Source: Liolophura sinensis (lineage: Eukaryota > Mollusca > Polyplacophora > Chitonida > Chitonidae). From it: a stretch of DNA of 64,000 bases. The notes under the pieces were generated by a model, which did no database searches, was not told the origin of the DNA, and was given only the letters and a program-made list of their open reading frames with translations. A program made the translations under genes and the position numbers. Below are positions 45,736 through 57,080 of the stretch, one piece after another (position 1 is the stretch's first letter; every line of letters starts with the position of its first letter). Where the stretch lies: assembly GCF_032854445.1 (NCBI RefSeq), contig NC_088295.1, positions 5,520,501 to 5,584,500 of the forward strand. The letters are read 5' to 3'.

Positions 45736-46645
45736 ATTTCCTTCACATATAAAATTGATGGCGTTTGTTTAAATGAAAAATTCATCAACACCAATCAAAT
45801 AAATACATAAATCAAAATTTATTTGTGTTCACAAAGTTCAGTTTGCATATAATACATGTATGATTTACATTTTGCATTTTACATTTCACAACTTATTAAA
45901 TATATTTAACATGTTGAAAATGGATTTTTTTCTTTAAAACTTGGATGTTCAGTTATTAATTATTTGATTGGTATTGTACATTGTGGTCTAGAACTGAACA
46001 TTTCACTTAGATGGCAGTACTTAGGGGAAACCACTGCATCTATCAATGTATCTGACACACCTGACTGAAACACAAACTTCACCAGAAAAAGCTTGATTTT
46101 AAACAGAGACTGGCAGAGGCCTACCATACTGGGCTTTCGGCAGAAACCATTGTGCCACTAACATCATCACAGAAAAGTGTGTGAACTTTTTACGCTGATT
46201 CAGCCAAAAACATTGGGAGATTCACTTAAAAGTTTATTTTCTCCATAGGATAATGTACAGATTTTGTTTGAGTATATCATCATATCATACTGAAATATTT
46301 TTGTGGGCATACATGCTATATAGAACACGTCAAAAGACTTGCAACAACAAGTTAGTGCCTATAATAGTAATTTTGTAATGGCAGTACGTATATTCCATCT
46401 GGATGTAAATAAAAAATTGGCGAGAAAACTTTAATTACTATTTCACCTGATGCCTTTTAATGTTCAAAATAATATTAAAAGCGAAGCTAATCTGCATACA
46501 ATGTAAAGAAATCCTGAACACCTACGGGCAAACATTGAAACATGACACTGAACCCTACGAGCGGAATGTTGAGCTGGTGGAAGTTACTCCCCTTGCTCAA
46601 CTCTCTTGTGGGAGAAGGCAAGGAGATCGTATCTTGGGGGGAGAA

Positions 46646-49600
46646 ATGGAAGACAAATTCGTCAGAAGCAAGGAAGACAGATTGTCAGCGGCAGAAGAAA
46701 AGGCTCTATTGATTCTTCAATTGTACCCGTGGTCGAATATATCAACGAATCTTGTAATTACTTCACGACGAGTTCATGCTCTGGGAGAATCATCATCCTT
46801 GAACAGTCGGTGAGAGCTAAATGAGGGTTTTTCTTGAGAGCGCGTAGCTTCAGGTGGCTTCTTTAACACGACTCTATACTGGGCCGTCGAGTAGCGTAGC
46901 CATAGGGGCAACCTATGTTAAGCCATACACCGATTCACGTCATATCCAATAAGTCCTTTCTAAACAATGGCTGCCGTCCAAAACTGACGTCAACAATTGC
47001 TCTTACCTCTCAACTGGCTCGCACGCGCAATATCACAGGTTTGCAATGGCAGCTATCTTTGAGTCAGGTTTTTGATAGCCAAGGATCTCGGCTGTGATCG
47101 TTTAAAAATAGGGTTAGACGTAGATCACAGCCGAGGAATCTTACAGGTTAAATTATTGGTATTTAAGAACTCAGCACAACAAAAATCTGTGCAAAATGAA
47201 CCAATACATATATTAACCGGACAGAACTCCATAAATTATGTTTACCAAGTCTTTCTCTGTTCCTCTGCCAATATTTCCCATATTCTGTAGCCTATACAAC
47301 AAATAAATCAAAGGTAAATCATAGTGGTGACTTATGCTCAATTGGTGTGTTGACATGATGACCTAATAAATCTTGTCATTGCTCCTCACACAATGTGGAT
47401 GACCTTTCATGATGTCACTATGTTCTGATCAGCCGGCCATCAGTTTCGACACACAGACAGTGGAGGCACGAATTTGCAGTCGACTGAAGGCTATGGAGCA
47501 GAATGACGAACCCCACATTTTGTGCAAACTGTCAAATAAGTTTTACAGTAAAAAGGGGTTATCTTCGGCATCCATTCCATTCTAAATTTCATAGAAAGGT
47601 CAACCACTGCTGTGCATGCACACCATGCTGACCCAGATTTTAAAAACATGGCAGTGTGAAGCGACCTGCTAAATATGAGCCTGTTTTCCACTTCAGCTAA
47701 GATTTACAGGAGAATGGTGATGTAAGGCATGTAGCGATTGTGGTAAAATGTCCATAAATATTTTACCTTTCAGAATTGCTGTGCTGTATGTATGTATGTA
47801 TGTATTCAGGACGAATCTGATGTGCATGCATGGGAATTCAACGAAGGGGTAGCTCTTTGTTAGCATTATGCCAGAATGAGGTCTCGGGCTAAGTTTGTGT
47901 ATATTTTCCATTGTATGCCATTACTGGACTAGAGCCTCTGCCCAGCTTATGACACGTCTAACAATAGACGCCCAGTGGGAAATACTCAATCTAACATCAA
48001 AGATGGCTGTCATTGCAAAGCACTTATATTGCATTCAGTTAGGACACACAAAGCCCAAATTCACTTCAGTCATCGCTAAAGCATCACTAATTTTGCCTTC
48101 CCCACATCTGTGGATTTTGAAAAAAATTATCATTCCTAGATGGCGCATGCACGTTCAGCCTGAAAAAGGGGCTGGTGTGCCATTACTGGATGGAATATAC
48201 CTGGGATGTGTGCAGGAGAGCAGAGAGTTAAGAACCAAAGTTGACACCAGTTTTGGACCGCAGCATTTGTTTAGAAAGGGCTTATCAGACATGAGAGAAT
48301 GCATGTTTGGTTTACCATTGGTTGCTCCTGTGGCCACAATACCTGCCAGCCCAGCATAAAGAAGGGAAATGAAGGAGCCACCTGAGGCTATATAGTGTGC
48401 TATTTTGTGCTGACTCATGGGGACCCTATCTCTTAAAAAAATTGCATGAGTTGTAAAGGTATGGGGCTATACAAAAAAAAGTCTGCAGAGGAGTTCATTT
48501 GAAAAAATGCCAACATGCAAACTTTTTAGTTGAATTTTTATTACTGGTGGCAGTAAGTACTCGAAGGCAATGAACTGACTACTGCCATTGACAACTGTGG
48601 GTGAAGGCATTTGTAGAAAGCAAATTTTGAAGTAAATAAATTCTGTAAGACGGCTTTGAAGTTTTGAGATTCACCCTGTACGAAAGAACATCGCACAAGC
48701 TCTACCTATATGCTAAGACTAACTGAAATGCTGAAAATTATACATATGCAAAAAATACACTATCACTGAAATGGGACATTGTTGGGAGAAAAATTTACTT
48801 CACCCACGCCCTCTATTACTGAGGAGATCACTTCATCTCTAACTTCTGAGCCGTTTGACACAATAAATACAAATGTCACCAAATTCTAGAAGTTACATAC
48901 TTTCACCAATAGGGTGGACCTGTCATCAAGATGTTAACAGAACAATGAACACACAGGATGAAGCCCTGTGTTCTTCTACTGTTGCAAGTCAGCATCTTAT
49001 GTTACTGAGGATTTGACCCAAGAACCTCATTTTCATTTCAATATCTAGTCCGATTACACAGGCTGTTGATCGAGGAATATCTAAATACGCCATAGTCATG
49101 GGTGCTCCATCTACAGTCAAAGATAGTTAAATAAAATAATCCACTTACCTCTAGCTGGTAAAATCCATGTTGTAGCAGCACCCCTTCTCACCACAATTTT
49201 ATAATGATTATCCAACAAATTAGCATGTCTAAGGATAAAGCATCCAGACCATGGGATGAACATTTTGGGAACATGTACATAAGGGTACTTATGTACATGT
49301 TTTCTGACTCTGATAATCTTATTGTCTTGCATTAGCACTACAACACAAGTTTTACATTTTTCAAATTTGGTTATTTCTATGTCAATTTTCATTTTGTACT
49401 ATCTGAAATAAAGGCAACTACGAGTCCAGGAGTTTGATTGTTGGTGAATAAACCTCACTCAACAGTGATGTACTTAAACTTTTCAATGTCCTGCTGGCCT
49501 ACTGCTAATACCAGACTTCGTTTCAGACGTCTAGCAAGGCACCCACAAAAAGGGGCTGCAAATGGCATTATACATCTCATAACAAGTCCTCAGCTAAAGA

Positions 49601-52600
49601 TGTGGTAAGTGGTTCTGAATGCAAGTTCAGATTAGTGTGTAATTTGAAATTGAGTCATCAGATGTGATAGAAGGAAGCTTCATATCTTGGCAGTGATTTA
49701 AAGCAAGCATGTCTGTCAGATGGACTAAAGAAAACCCATGTAAAGTTTTATATAGTATATGTACTAAATCTACTTTATATAACATCAGAAGTATAAAATG
49801 CTAGTATGTACAAGGGTCTTAATACATCCAGACCTTAATTTGTACGTTCAGTGGACCCTACATTGTGTTTGCAGATGGACTCTTTGCAGTGTTGTGAAGA
49901 GGATTTAGTGTTCAAGTTTGAACCGTTCATCATGCACATCCAGTGTAGATCTCTCCCGGATGCCCAGGCTATGGTAACACATTCATGCCCTTAATTATGT
50001 ATAAACTGTATAGACAGATTATTTTCTGTTAAGATAAAAGCCAAAATGATGGGAAAAGCACTCACTGAAAGATCACGGTCTAATAATTACTACTGAAGAA
50101 ACTACTGAATTACAGCATTTGTTTCATTGTTTATTAGTTGCATTTCTAGATTTATGTTGTCCGTATTAAACTTACATTATTATCTCCATCCTGGTTTATA
50201 TACTAGTTTTACAACACAGGTCCACATCAGCATTTAGTATTATTCATTTCGGGACCTCCGTGGCTCAGTTGGTTAGCGTGCTAGTGCAGCGTAATGAGCC
50301 TCTCACCAATGCGGTCGCTGTGAGTTCAAGTCCAGCTGATGCTGACTTCCTCTCTGGCCGTAAGAAGGTCTGCCAACAACCCGCGGATGGTCGTGGGTTT
50401 CCCTGGGGATCTGCCTGGTTTCCTCCCACCATAATGCTGGCTGCCGTCGTATAAGTGAAATATTCTTGAGTACAGCGTAAAACATCAATCAAATAAGTAA
50501 ATAAATAAATATTATTCATTTCTGCTTATTTTTCGAGTGTATTGAATAATTTGTGCTGTATTTACAGCATTCTGCAGCTGTGGCATCTGGCTTCCGTAAT
50601 TCTGGAATAACAATCAGCTCTAAAGGAAAAACTATGATGGTACAGATATGTTTTCTGTTGAATTTTCTCTCTCTTTTCACAATTGGTATTGGTATCTAAC
50701 TATTGTAATAACTAATGTGAAACAGTTATTGTCCCAAGATGTTTCCTGAGTACAGTGTATCTATGGATAGGTGACTCACTCTTTCCCATTAAACTTGCTT
50801 TTTCTAAAATGATTGTGGCACATAGTGGTCATACACCAGAAAGTGCCCTTGGGCTTGGCCCTGGGACTTATTTTAGAAGGGTTCCCAAAACTATACTTGC
50901 TGCATCTACACATTGTATATTACAAGTGGGAAATCAGATCTGAGAAAGTAAGTGAGAGGTCACTCTGGCCACAGTCTCACAGTACAATCAGAAACATTTA
51001 CTATAAGTACATGGATAAATTTCTCATGACTTTTGAAATTATACTGCTGTTAAAAAGATGGTGTCTACATAACTTTACTTTCTACTTACTCTGTGAAAAC
51101 ATCCAGTAAATTAACCTTGGAGCTTACAGACAGATAATGGCTATCTAGAGCTCTCGGGATGTTTTGAAATTTGTGGTTAAGCTATTATGGGCCCATTACC
51201 TGCTAGGCCTACCTACACTCTCACTTAATTTATTTTCAGGCTTTGAGGAGCTCACATGGCCTGGAGGTGCCACTGTCACATAATGGTCAGCTTCTGGTCA
51301 GTGAACAGGTAATGAACGGAGGCAGTAGATAAATATTGGAATTGGTGGCGTAATAGCTTTCAGAATAATTCAGAATTATGTTTGAAAGATAGCAATGAAA
51401 ACAGTATTTTAAAGTTGTATAATTAATACATTGTACAACTAAGGTGACAAGAAGATTCTGAAATTTCTCCTGCAAAGTTCTTTCAGGGTTTTTTTTTTCA
51501 AGTTTTTAAATGAAATGAACAAGTGAATTCAATCGTAAATGACTGTAGTCATATATATACTTGTATTGCTAATATTTTTTCTCTGCTTCAGTACATAACA
51601 TTTTTAGTTGACATTGCCAACCAAAAGATGGAAGAAAATTTGATACGAGTGGAAAGGTTGGTACTGACAAGCAGGTGTAGGAGGACATAAACCCTTGTTT
51701 ACAAATGTTTCTTGAATTATTTATTAGCTCTGTATATGCAGAATGCCTTAACAGAAGAGCAAACCAATTATCTTAGGAGTGGTGTCAAAGGCAGCCTAGG
51801 TTTCCAAAAGCCATGTACGTGTAGTAATGATTTTTTTTTTTTTTCGGACACAAGGCATCTTGAGAAGTTTTGGGTGCTGAATTTGGAAACTGTACTGAAA
51901 ATACTTAACGCTAGGTCCTGTGTCCTCAGATGTTTCAATCTAGCACCAACATGACTGAGGTGAATTTTAAGCTCACCTGTACATAACTTATGTCGTACCT
52001 TGGGCAGCAGCATCCAGTAACAGGGAAAGCAGTGTTAAACAAAATGCTAGGCGTGGTATTGATATCAGGCTTTTCACACATGTAGAGCACAAAAACCTGA
52101 GTGGGGTATTATATCGTTGATTTGGTGTGTACATATTAAATATATCTTAGTGAAATTTTGTATTAGGATCAATGTTAAACAAAATGTTTGGTGAAAATAT
52201 CAAAAAGATCTGCATTTTTTCAACCAGAGTATTTTAAATTACCAAATTCACAATTTCAGTACTTGATCTATTGAGCTCAAGTTTTGCATTCATGTGCCTC
52301 CTACAGGTGCACTCTTTGGTAGCCTTGCTACCAATTCTAATTTGTGGTCAGGCTTTAAGATCGGGTTTGTACAACTTTAAAGGTTATATCATGCAGGGAT
52401 ATCAGTCAGATTTCCTGATCATCTGGGTCCACAAATTTCTTAACAATAGCTGTCAGGTTGATTATTCTTGCATCCAGATATTTTTAACCATAATAATAAT
52501 AATATCTTTGTTATTGAAGGTCATTCACTAAATTTAAAAAAAACAAAATACATGTAATACATAGAAACAGTTAAACAGTGTCAAAGGACAAATGTGACTA

Positions 52601-53426
52601 CTGCGACCACAACTGTCCCAACCAGCAGGTGAGACAGGATAGTGGAAGATGGGCCATGTACCGACCCCATTCCATCCCGCCTGCTGCCTGGAACACCCTA
52701 CACACATGTACAAAGCACAAACAGGCGAGAGGGAGATGGTCACATTCCCATCCCCTGTTTGGTTTGAACGATGGACAACTGTGCAAGAGTGTTAAGGGAT
52801 TTGGCCTTAATAAACAGTGATGATAAAGATCTTCAATTCTAATAATAACTGCACAGACTTCAGACTAGGTTATTCCAAGAAAAAAAACAAACCATCATTC
52901 ATCATTCTTAATCAAGTTTTAATCTACCAGAATGGTAGGATTTTAGAATTTTTCCTTCTGAAGGATTGAATAGAGCCACTTGCTTTTGTTTCATTTGGTA
53001 GAGGATCCCATAATGCTGCACCCAGGACTGAGAAACCATTTTGGAAACACCTTGTTCTGCATATAGGAATGTACATATTATAGCTCGCTGAAAGCAGTGT
53101 AGTAGTGTTAACACATTTGTTTGGCAAAACCAGTTCTTTTAGGTGACTGAGGGCTGCTTTATTGATGGCTTTAAAAAAAGAGGCAAAGAACTCTAAAATT
53201 AACTTTGTCACTAAAAGACATCCATTGCAGTTGACTGAAGGGAGTTGTTCTGGGAACAGCTATATTAGCGCTTAGTAATATGCAAGCAGCTCTCTTCTGT
53301 AGTTTCCTACCCCAGACACGACAACAGTAGTCAAAGTGTGGTAGTAGGACAATTCACATAAGAATTTACTTAAAAAGTTCTTACAATGTGTAATAATGCC
53401 TAAAAGCTGGCTGACTCTCACATATA

Positions 53427-53465
<39 letters not shown>

Positions 53466-53863
53466 TTTTTAAATAACTGTTTCAGGACAAGTTTTCATCA
53501 TTGCAAACACCAAGAAGCTTTGTATGGGCAACTCGTTCCAAGGGCTGTACAATTTAATGAAACAGTGAATTGTGAGTTCACAGTACATGACATCCAGATT
53601 GATTGTACCAGCTGAACTCTCTTGATGTGTAATGCTGGATTGTTTGTGTTTACAGATTTTTTGAAGCTATCCAGAAAATTCAGTGTAAGGAAGAGAAGTT
53701 GCCAAAAACTAATAAATCCAAGAGAAAAGGCAAAGAAAGTGAAGTTAAAGACTTCACAGGCCATGTGGACAGTCAAAAAACTGAGAGCCAGATGCACCTA
53801 TCACACAGAATAACTTCAGAGGACACCTTTAACAGTTGTTTGGGGTTATTCCAGACAGATTAA
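46646..53863 (+). CDS. TYW3: tRNA wybutosine-synthesizing protein 3 homolog, seven coding exons
   Basis: TYW3 methylates the wybutosine intermediate yW-86 at tRNA-Phe position 37, using S-adenosylmethionine. Coding exons: 46646-46809, 49527-49604, 49875-49973, 50568-50639, 51240-51308, 51592-51656 and 53656-53863, all GT-AG. The first five junctions are phase 0 and the last phase 2. Key blocks: YFTTSSCSGRI (exon 1), KFEPFIMHIQCR (exon 3), SGFRNSGITI (exon 4), RSSHGLEVPLSHNG (exon 5) and YITFLVDIANQKMEEN (exon 6). The last exon carries a basic Lys-rich, variable tail. The length is about 251 residues, like human TYW3. Exon 1 needs one extra base near 46690: MEDKFVRSKEDRLSAA is in one frame and RKGSIDSSIVPVVEYINE in the next. 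With that single base, total coding length becomes an exact multiple of three. The start is chosen by matching the family N-terminus. Confidence 0.9.
46915..47062 (+). repeat. inverted-repeat arm (partner 48165-48335)
   Basis: CCTTTCTAAACAATGGCTGC, GTCCAAAACTGACGTCAAC and later segments match the reverse complement of 48165-48335 (CCTTTCTAAACAAATGCTGC, GTCCAAAACTGGTGTCAAC), at roughly three-quarters identity. The arms are about 1.2 kb apart in TYW3 intron 1. Confidence 0.65.
47081..47142. repeat. hairpin: 19-20 bp inverted repeat, short loop
   Basis: The left arm 47081-47099 (AAGGATCTCGGCTGTGATC) pairs with the right arm 47123-47142 (GATCACAGCCGAGGAATCTT), with 13 uninterrupted pairs next to a 23-base loop. 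It lies in TYW3 intron 1 next to the inverted-repeat arm above. Confidence 0.7.
47785..47806. repeat. (TGTA)n microsatellite
   Basis: About five TGTA units within an intron of TYW3. Confidence 0.8.
48165..48335 (-). repeat. inverted-repeat arm (partner 46915-47062)
   Basis: See partner. The pair may be the diverged ends of an old transposon or two copies of a dispersed repeat in opposite orientation. Confidence 0.6.
50251..50509 (+). mobile_element. full-length tRNA-derived SINE with 13-bp target duplication
   Basis: The head GGGACCTCCGTGGCTCAGTT carries a tRNA-like A box (TGGCTCAGTTGG) and B box (GAGTTCAAGTCC), the two internal RNA polymerase III promoter elements. The body holds the core GGTTTCCCTGGGGATCTGCC and GTCGTATAAGTGAAATATTC, ending in (AAATA)n. 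It is flanked by identical TATTATTCATTTC at 50238-50250 and 50510-50522. It lies in TYW3 intron 3 between exons C and D. Perfect flanks suggest fairly recent insertion. Fragments of this family occur at 10325, 18548, 24055, 43079 and 62100. Confidence 0.93.
52915..53405 (-). mobile_element. LINE 3' fragment, reverse orientation
   Basis: On the - strand, the C-terminal part of a LINE ORF2 is recognisable: AVPRTTPFSQLQWMSFSDKV, FFKAINKAALSHLKEL, IPICRTRCFQNGFSVLGAAL-WDPLPNE and SIQSFRRK. This is the usual YK-LNG-P-YL / WN-LP / FK pattern after the reverse transcriptase. Stops interrupt it. It lies in TYW3 intron 6, bordered by a (TA)n tract at 53420-53458. Confidence 0.7.
53420..53458. repeat. 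(TA)n followed by T run
   Basis: Alternating TA with one interruption, then about 14 T. Microsatellite next to the LINE fragment. Confidence 0.9.
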
Positions 53864-54589
53864 TGACACCAGGTGTTACGGGTTATTCCAGATAAATTGA
53901 CAGTAGGTGTTTAGGGTCATTTCAACCAGGTCACAGTTACCAGGTGTACGGTTATTCCACACAGATAAAGGACACAAATGTTTCAGGATGTTCCTATTAC
54001 ACAGTATAGCTTCAGGGGACACTATCAAAAGTTGTTAGGTTTTTCTGGAATAAGCCCCAATCACACAGAATTCATGCCACCTCACATTCTTAACTTGGAA
54101 TTCACCACCATGCAGTCGTCTTTAAGTAATGAGAAGGAGAGATGGTTTTACATGTTATTCAATGGACATTCAGGTGAACATTGTACGTTGCAAGCACTTA
54201 TTTCAAGTGTCTGGAGTGTGCCACCTCTCACACCTTGGTGTAAGGGAGACGACTCTCACAGATCAATTACACTTGCCGACATTTGTATGAATATCACTTT
54301 GTATATTGTTTAATTTATAGATTAAAACATTAAACTTTGTGATGGCATTTGGAAGTGCAAGTTCTGCAAAGCTCCACTACCCAATGACTATTTGTGTATT
54401 TGATTCAGGTGTAAACCTCAACTTGAAAAACTGGTCCTTTCCAACCACAGAAAGCACTTTCTTCTGTTCTGAGTATAAAGCAATTCTTTGTATCTGCTAT
54501 GATCCAAGCCGTAATAATTTAATGAAGCTTTCAGTGACAGTTCTCAAGTCACCATGATGCTGGTCACAATATTTTGCTAAAGACTGCAT
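53864..54589 (+). other. probable TYW3 3' UTR with diverged repeats
   Basis: GGGTTATTCCAGA-A-ATT and CAGGTGTTA-GG recur at 53845, 53875, 53905 and 53945 as a short diverged tandem repeat of about 35-45 bp straight after the stop. No gene seen after it. Confidence 0.45.
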
Positions 54590-54602
54590 ACTCTAAGCAA
54601 TG

Positions 54603-54921
54603 ACCGACCCCGATAGCACAGTTGGTAGAGCGTCCGCATTGGTCACCCCTAAGATCTTAAAAAAGAGGAAGGTGTAACTTCCTCGTGTAGATTCAGGGTG
54701 AAGGATATTGTGCAACAACAGTTTGACCCGCATCATTATAATGGCTCAGGCAGGGGGTCTTACTTGCCTTTGGTATGTCGTCTCAGTGAAGCAGCAGCAG
54801 CAGATAAAAGAGCGGTGGAAATCTGTCCTGCAACAAGGAGGCACATTACATACACCCTAAGGACTACTTTGTCTTCATATGACTGAAAATTGTACAAAAT
54901 TTGAACCCCAAGCACTCACTC
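54603..54921 (+). mobile_element. tRNA-derived SINE, second family, with target duplication
   Basis: The head ACCGACCCCGATAGCACAGT and TGGTAGAGCG has a clear A box. The B box is degenerate. The 3' end reads CTTCATATGACTGAAAATTG, then CCCCAAGCACTCACT. It is flanked by ACTCTAAGCAATG (54590-54602) and ACTCTAAGCGATG (54922-54934), a 13-bp duplication with one difference. The same tail occurs in reverse at 9980-10040 and near 55235-55285. Confidence 0.88.
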
Positions 54922-55234
54922 ACTCTAAGCGATGTTCATATTCTTGACAGCACATGCACATTCCTTACCGTGCATTCGCTTTACATCACTGGCCGTATCG
55001 TAACGATTGCAACCAACACCTGAAATAGTATGACGAATACTGACTGTTGCTTCGCGCGACTACACCAGTGGTGAAGCCAAGCCACAAGGCTAGGTGTGCC
55101 ACACCGGCATAAATTGGTTAGTGGCGCCAGTGATGTTAACGGGCACATGCTGTAAAGAAGTTCACGTGGCATTTTGAAATCATTCCAATTTGTACTAAAA
55201 ATTGGGAGCAGGCATTAACTCTTCAACACGTCTG

Positions 55235-55285
55235 AGTGCAAGTGCTTGGGATTTAACATTGTACTTAATTTTCAGTCATTAACAC
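55235..55285 (-). mobile_element. SINE tail fragment, reverse
   Basis: TGCTTGGGATTTAACATTGT and ACTTAATTTTCAGTCAT match the reverse complement of the tail of the SINE at 54603-54921. Confidence 0.65.
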
Positions 55286-55289
55286 GTTG

Positions 55290-57080
55290 GAAGTTGTCTT
55301 GGGCAGCTGCTTTGAAGAAGCTGCAGCTCCTACCATTTTCATGCTATATACTGTGAAATTCAGAGGTATTTCCAGCTATAATTGATACTGAACGCAAAAC
55401 GCAGGAATTTTCCACCAACATGATGGGTGGCAGAAACTATAGTGCCGTGAATAAACCAGGCATGAAAGTTTGAACTTTGGCCAATTGTACAGTACACCAG
55501 AATTACTTTACCGCTTCATAAACAAAGGAACAACTCACTTTGTTTGATTTTGGAAATGAAACCCACATAGAGTTGGTTGGCTAATGTTGGCTTCAGAAGT
55601 ATCCTCCGAGAACAATGCCCTCAGAATAACCATCTAGCGGATACAATTCCGCTGAACGACACCTGTTACATGTATGTATGCAGGTATGTTTTGGCATTAC
55701 TGGATACATTCACTTTTGTGAGACTGTTGCTAGTATGATTGTTGAAATGGTAGAATATCAGGGGCCAAGTTTAATTTTCTCTTGTGTTGTAAGCCTACTG
55801 CAACAGCTACCCCACCTGTCTTGCTTAGGGCGAATGGAGTCGTATATATATATATTTAAAAAAAAAAAAATGAAACCTTAATAGATGTAGGCCTGCATTC
55901 ACTGCAAGGCAGTGACAGAAGAGCTTCATACCACACAGTAAAATTCATGCAACATAAGAAAAAAAAGTACAAACAAAATAAATTGGACTCAGTATGTTTT
56001 ATTTGTTTTTTTAAAGCAAGTATGCCTTTGATCATTATCACAGAAGAAACTTTCACAAGCGCAATATAAAACGTGTTGCACTTACTGTTGTCTCAAGTCC
56101 ATTACATTTTAATCAAATGTTTAAAATGATTTTATCAGAAAACAGCTACAGAACAACAAATCAGTAAACAACAATGTATACTATCGACTTAAACCTGCAT
56201 CAAATCAACATTTAACACGCTGAATTATTAGAATTTTCACGTTGGATCCTCTTCTCTAGGATTGCATCACATCTTACCACAGCAACAAACCTTCATTTTC
56301 CAGGGGACTGAAAATCCTGGAGCAGCACCTGAAAGAGAACTGAATTCAGCAGAGTTCATGATGGAGAGAGTCTGAAGACTCTCTACAGTCTGAAAACAAA
56401 GACTCCTTGATCAGTCTGAAATCAAAAATCATCTGGGCAAACTGATCCGGGATACTCCTCATCACATGGGCAATTTAAGTCTTTTTGAACTGGATTCATC
56501 AATGTAGAAAGGCTTGACTCAAATTAATCAAAACTCCAACTCCGCTTGATTTGGTGGAACCAAAACAATCTGGGAAAGATTGATTTTCACAGATCATTCT
56601 GCCAAAGCATCGACCGCAGCTTCCACGGCTGGAGTAAATATCCTGGCTGCACAGAAATGTTCACATAGTCCTGGTAATCACACAACAATAATCTTCTTGA
56701 ACCTCTTCTTAAACTGGTAAGAATTATATGGACTGTCAACTGGGTTGCACACATCTCATTCTGGCTGCTGTACAATTAAACACACTAGAATAGTTCGTCA
56801 GGAATCAAATGCACTTGCAAGATGTATTCTGGATGATACATCTCATTTTGATGTGTCCTTGCAAACAACTTCAAGACTTCAAAACTTATTAGTCCATTAC
56901 CTTCTGAAAAAAGGTGCAAATCTGGAAAAGTGGGACGATTTTAAACTTGTGCCACCAGCCAGGATTGCCAAAGGAAGAACGATTTAGATTACTGATGATG
57001 CTCCCCTCCCCCTTCCCAATGGTTCCCATGACCCCAACCCTGTCCCCACCCCCCAAAATGAGCAGAGCTGGCCTCCTCTG
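55290..57080 (-). other. LENG8 3' UTR and intergenic DNA, no further gene
   Basis: Downstream of the LENG8 stop (57081). On the - strand an AATAAA lies near 56003-55998 and could end a UTR of about 1.1 kb, but nothing proves it. Short + strand frames (for example 56745-56987) have no recognisable motif. Confidence 0.4.

Noticed and set aside
50251-50330. Possible tRNA gene
   Set aside because: A and B boxes are present, but the cloverleaf is not completed and the sequence runs on into a SINE body with a target duplication.
52578-52820. 80-residue frame opening with a Cys/His-rich KCDYCDHNC motif
   Set aside because: A single CxxC-like cluster, no matching His spacing, no splice sites and it lies inside a TYW3 intron.
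54603-54680. Possible tRNA gene
   Set aside because: Only a tRNA-like A-box head; it is the start of a SINE with target duplication.
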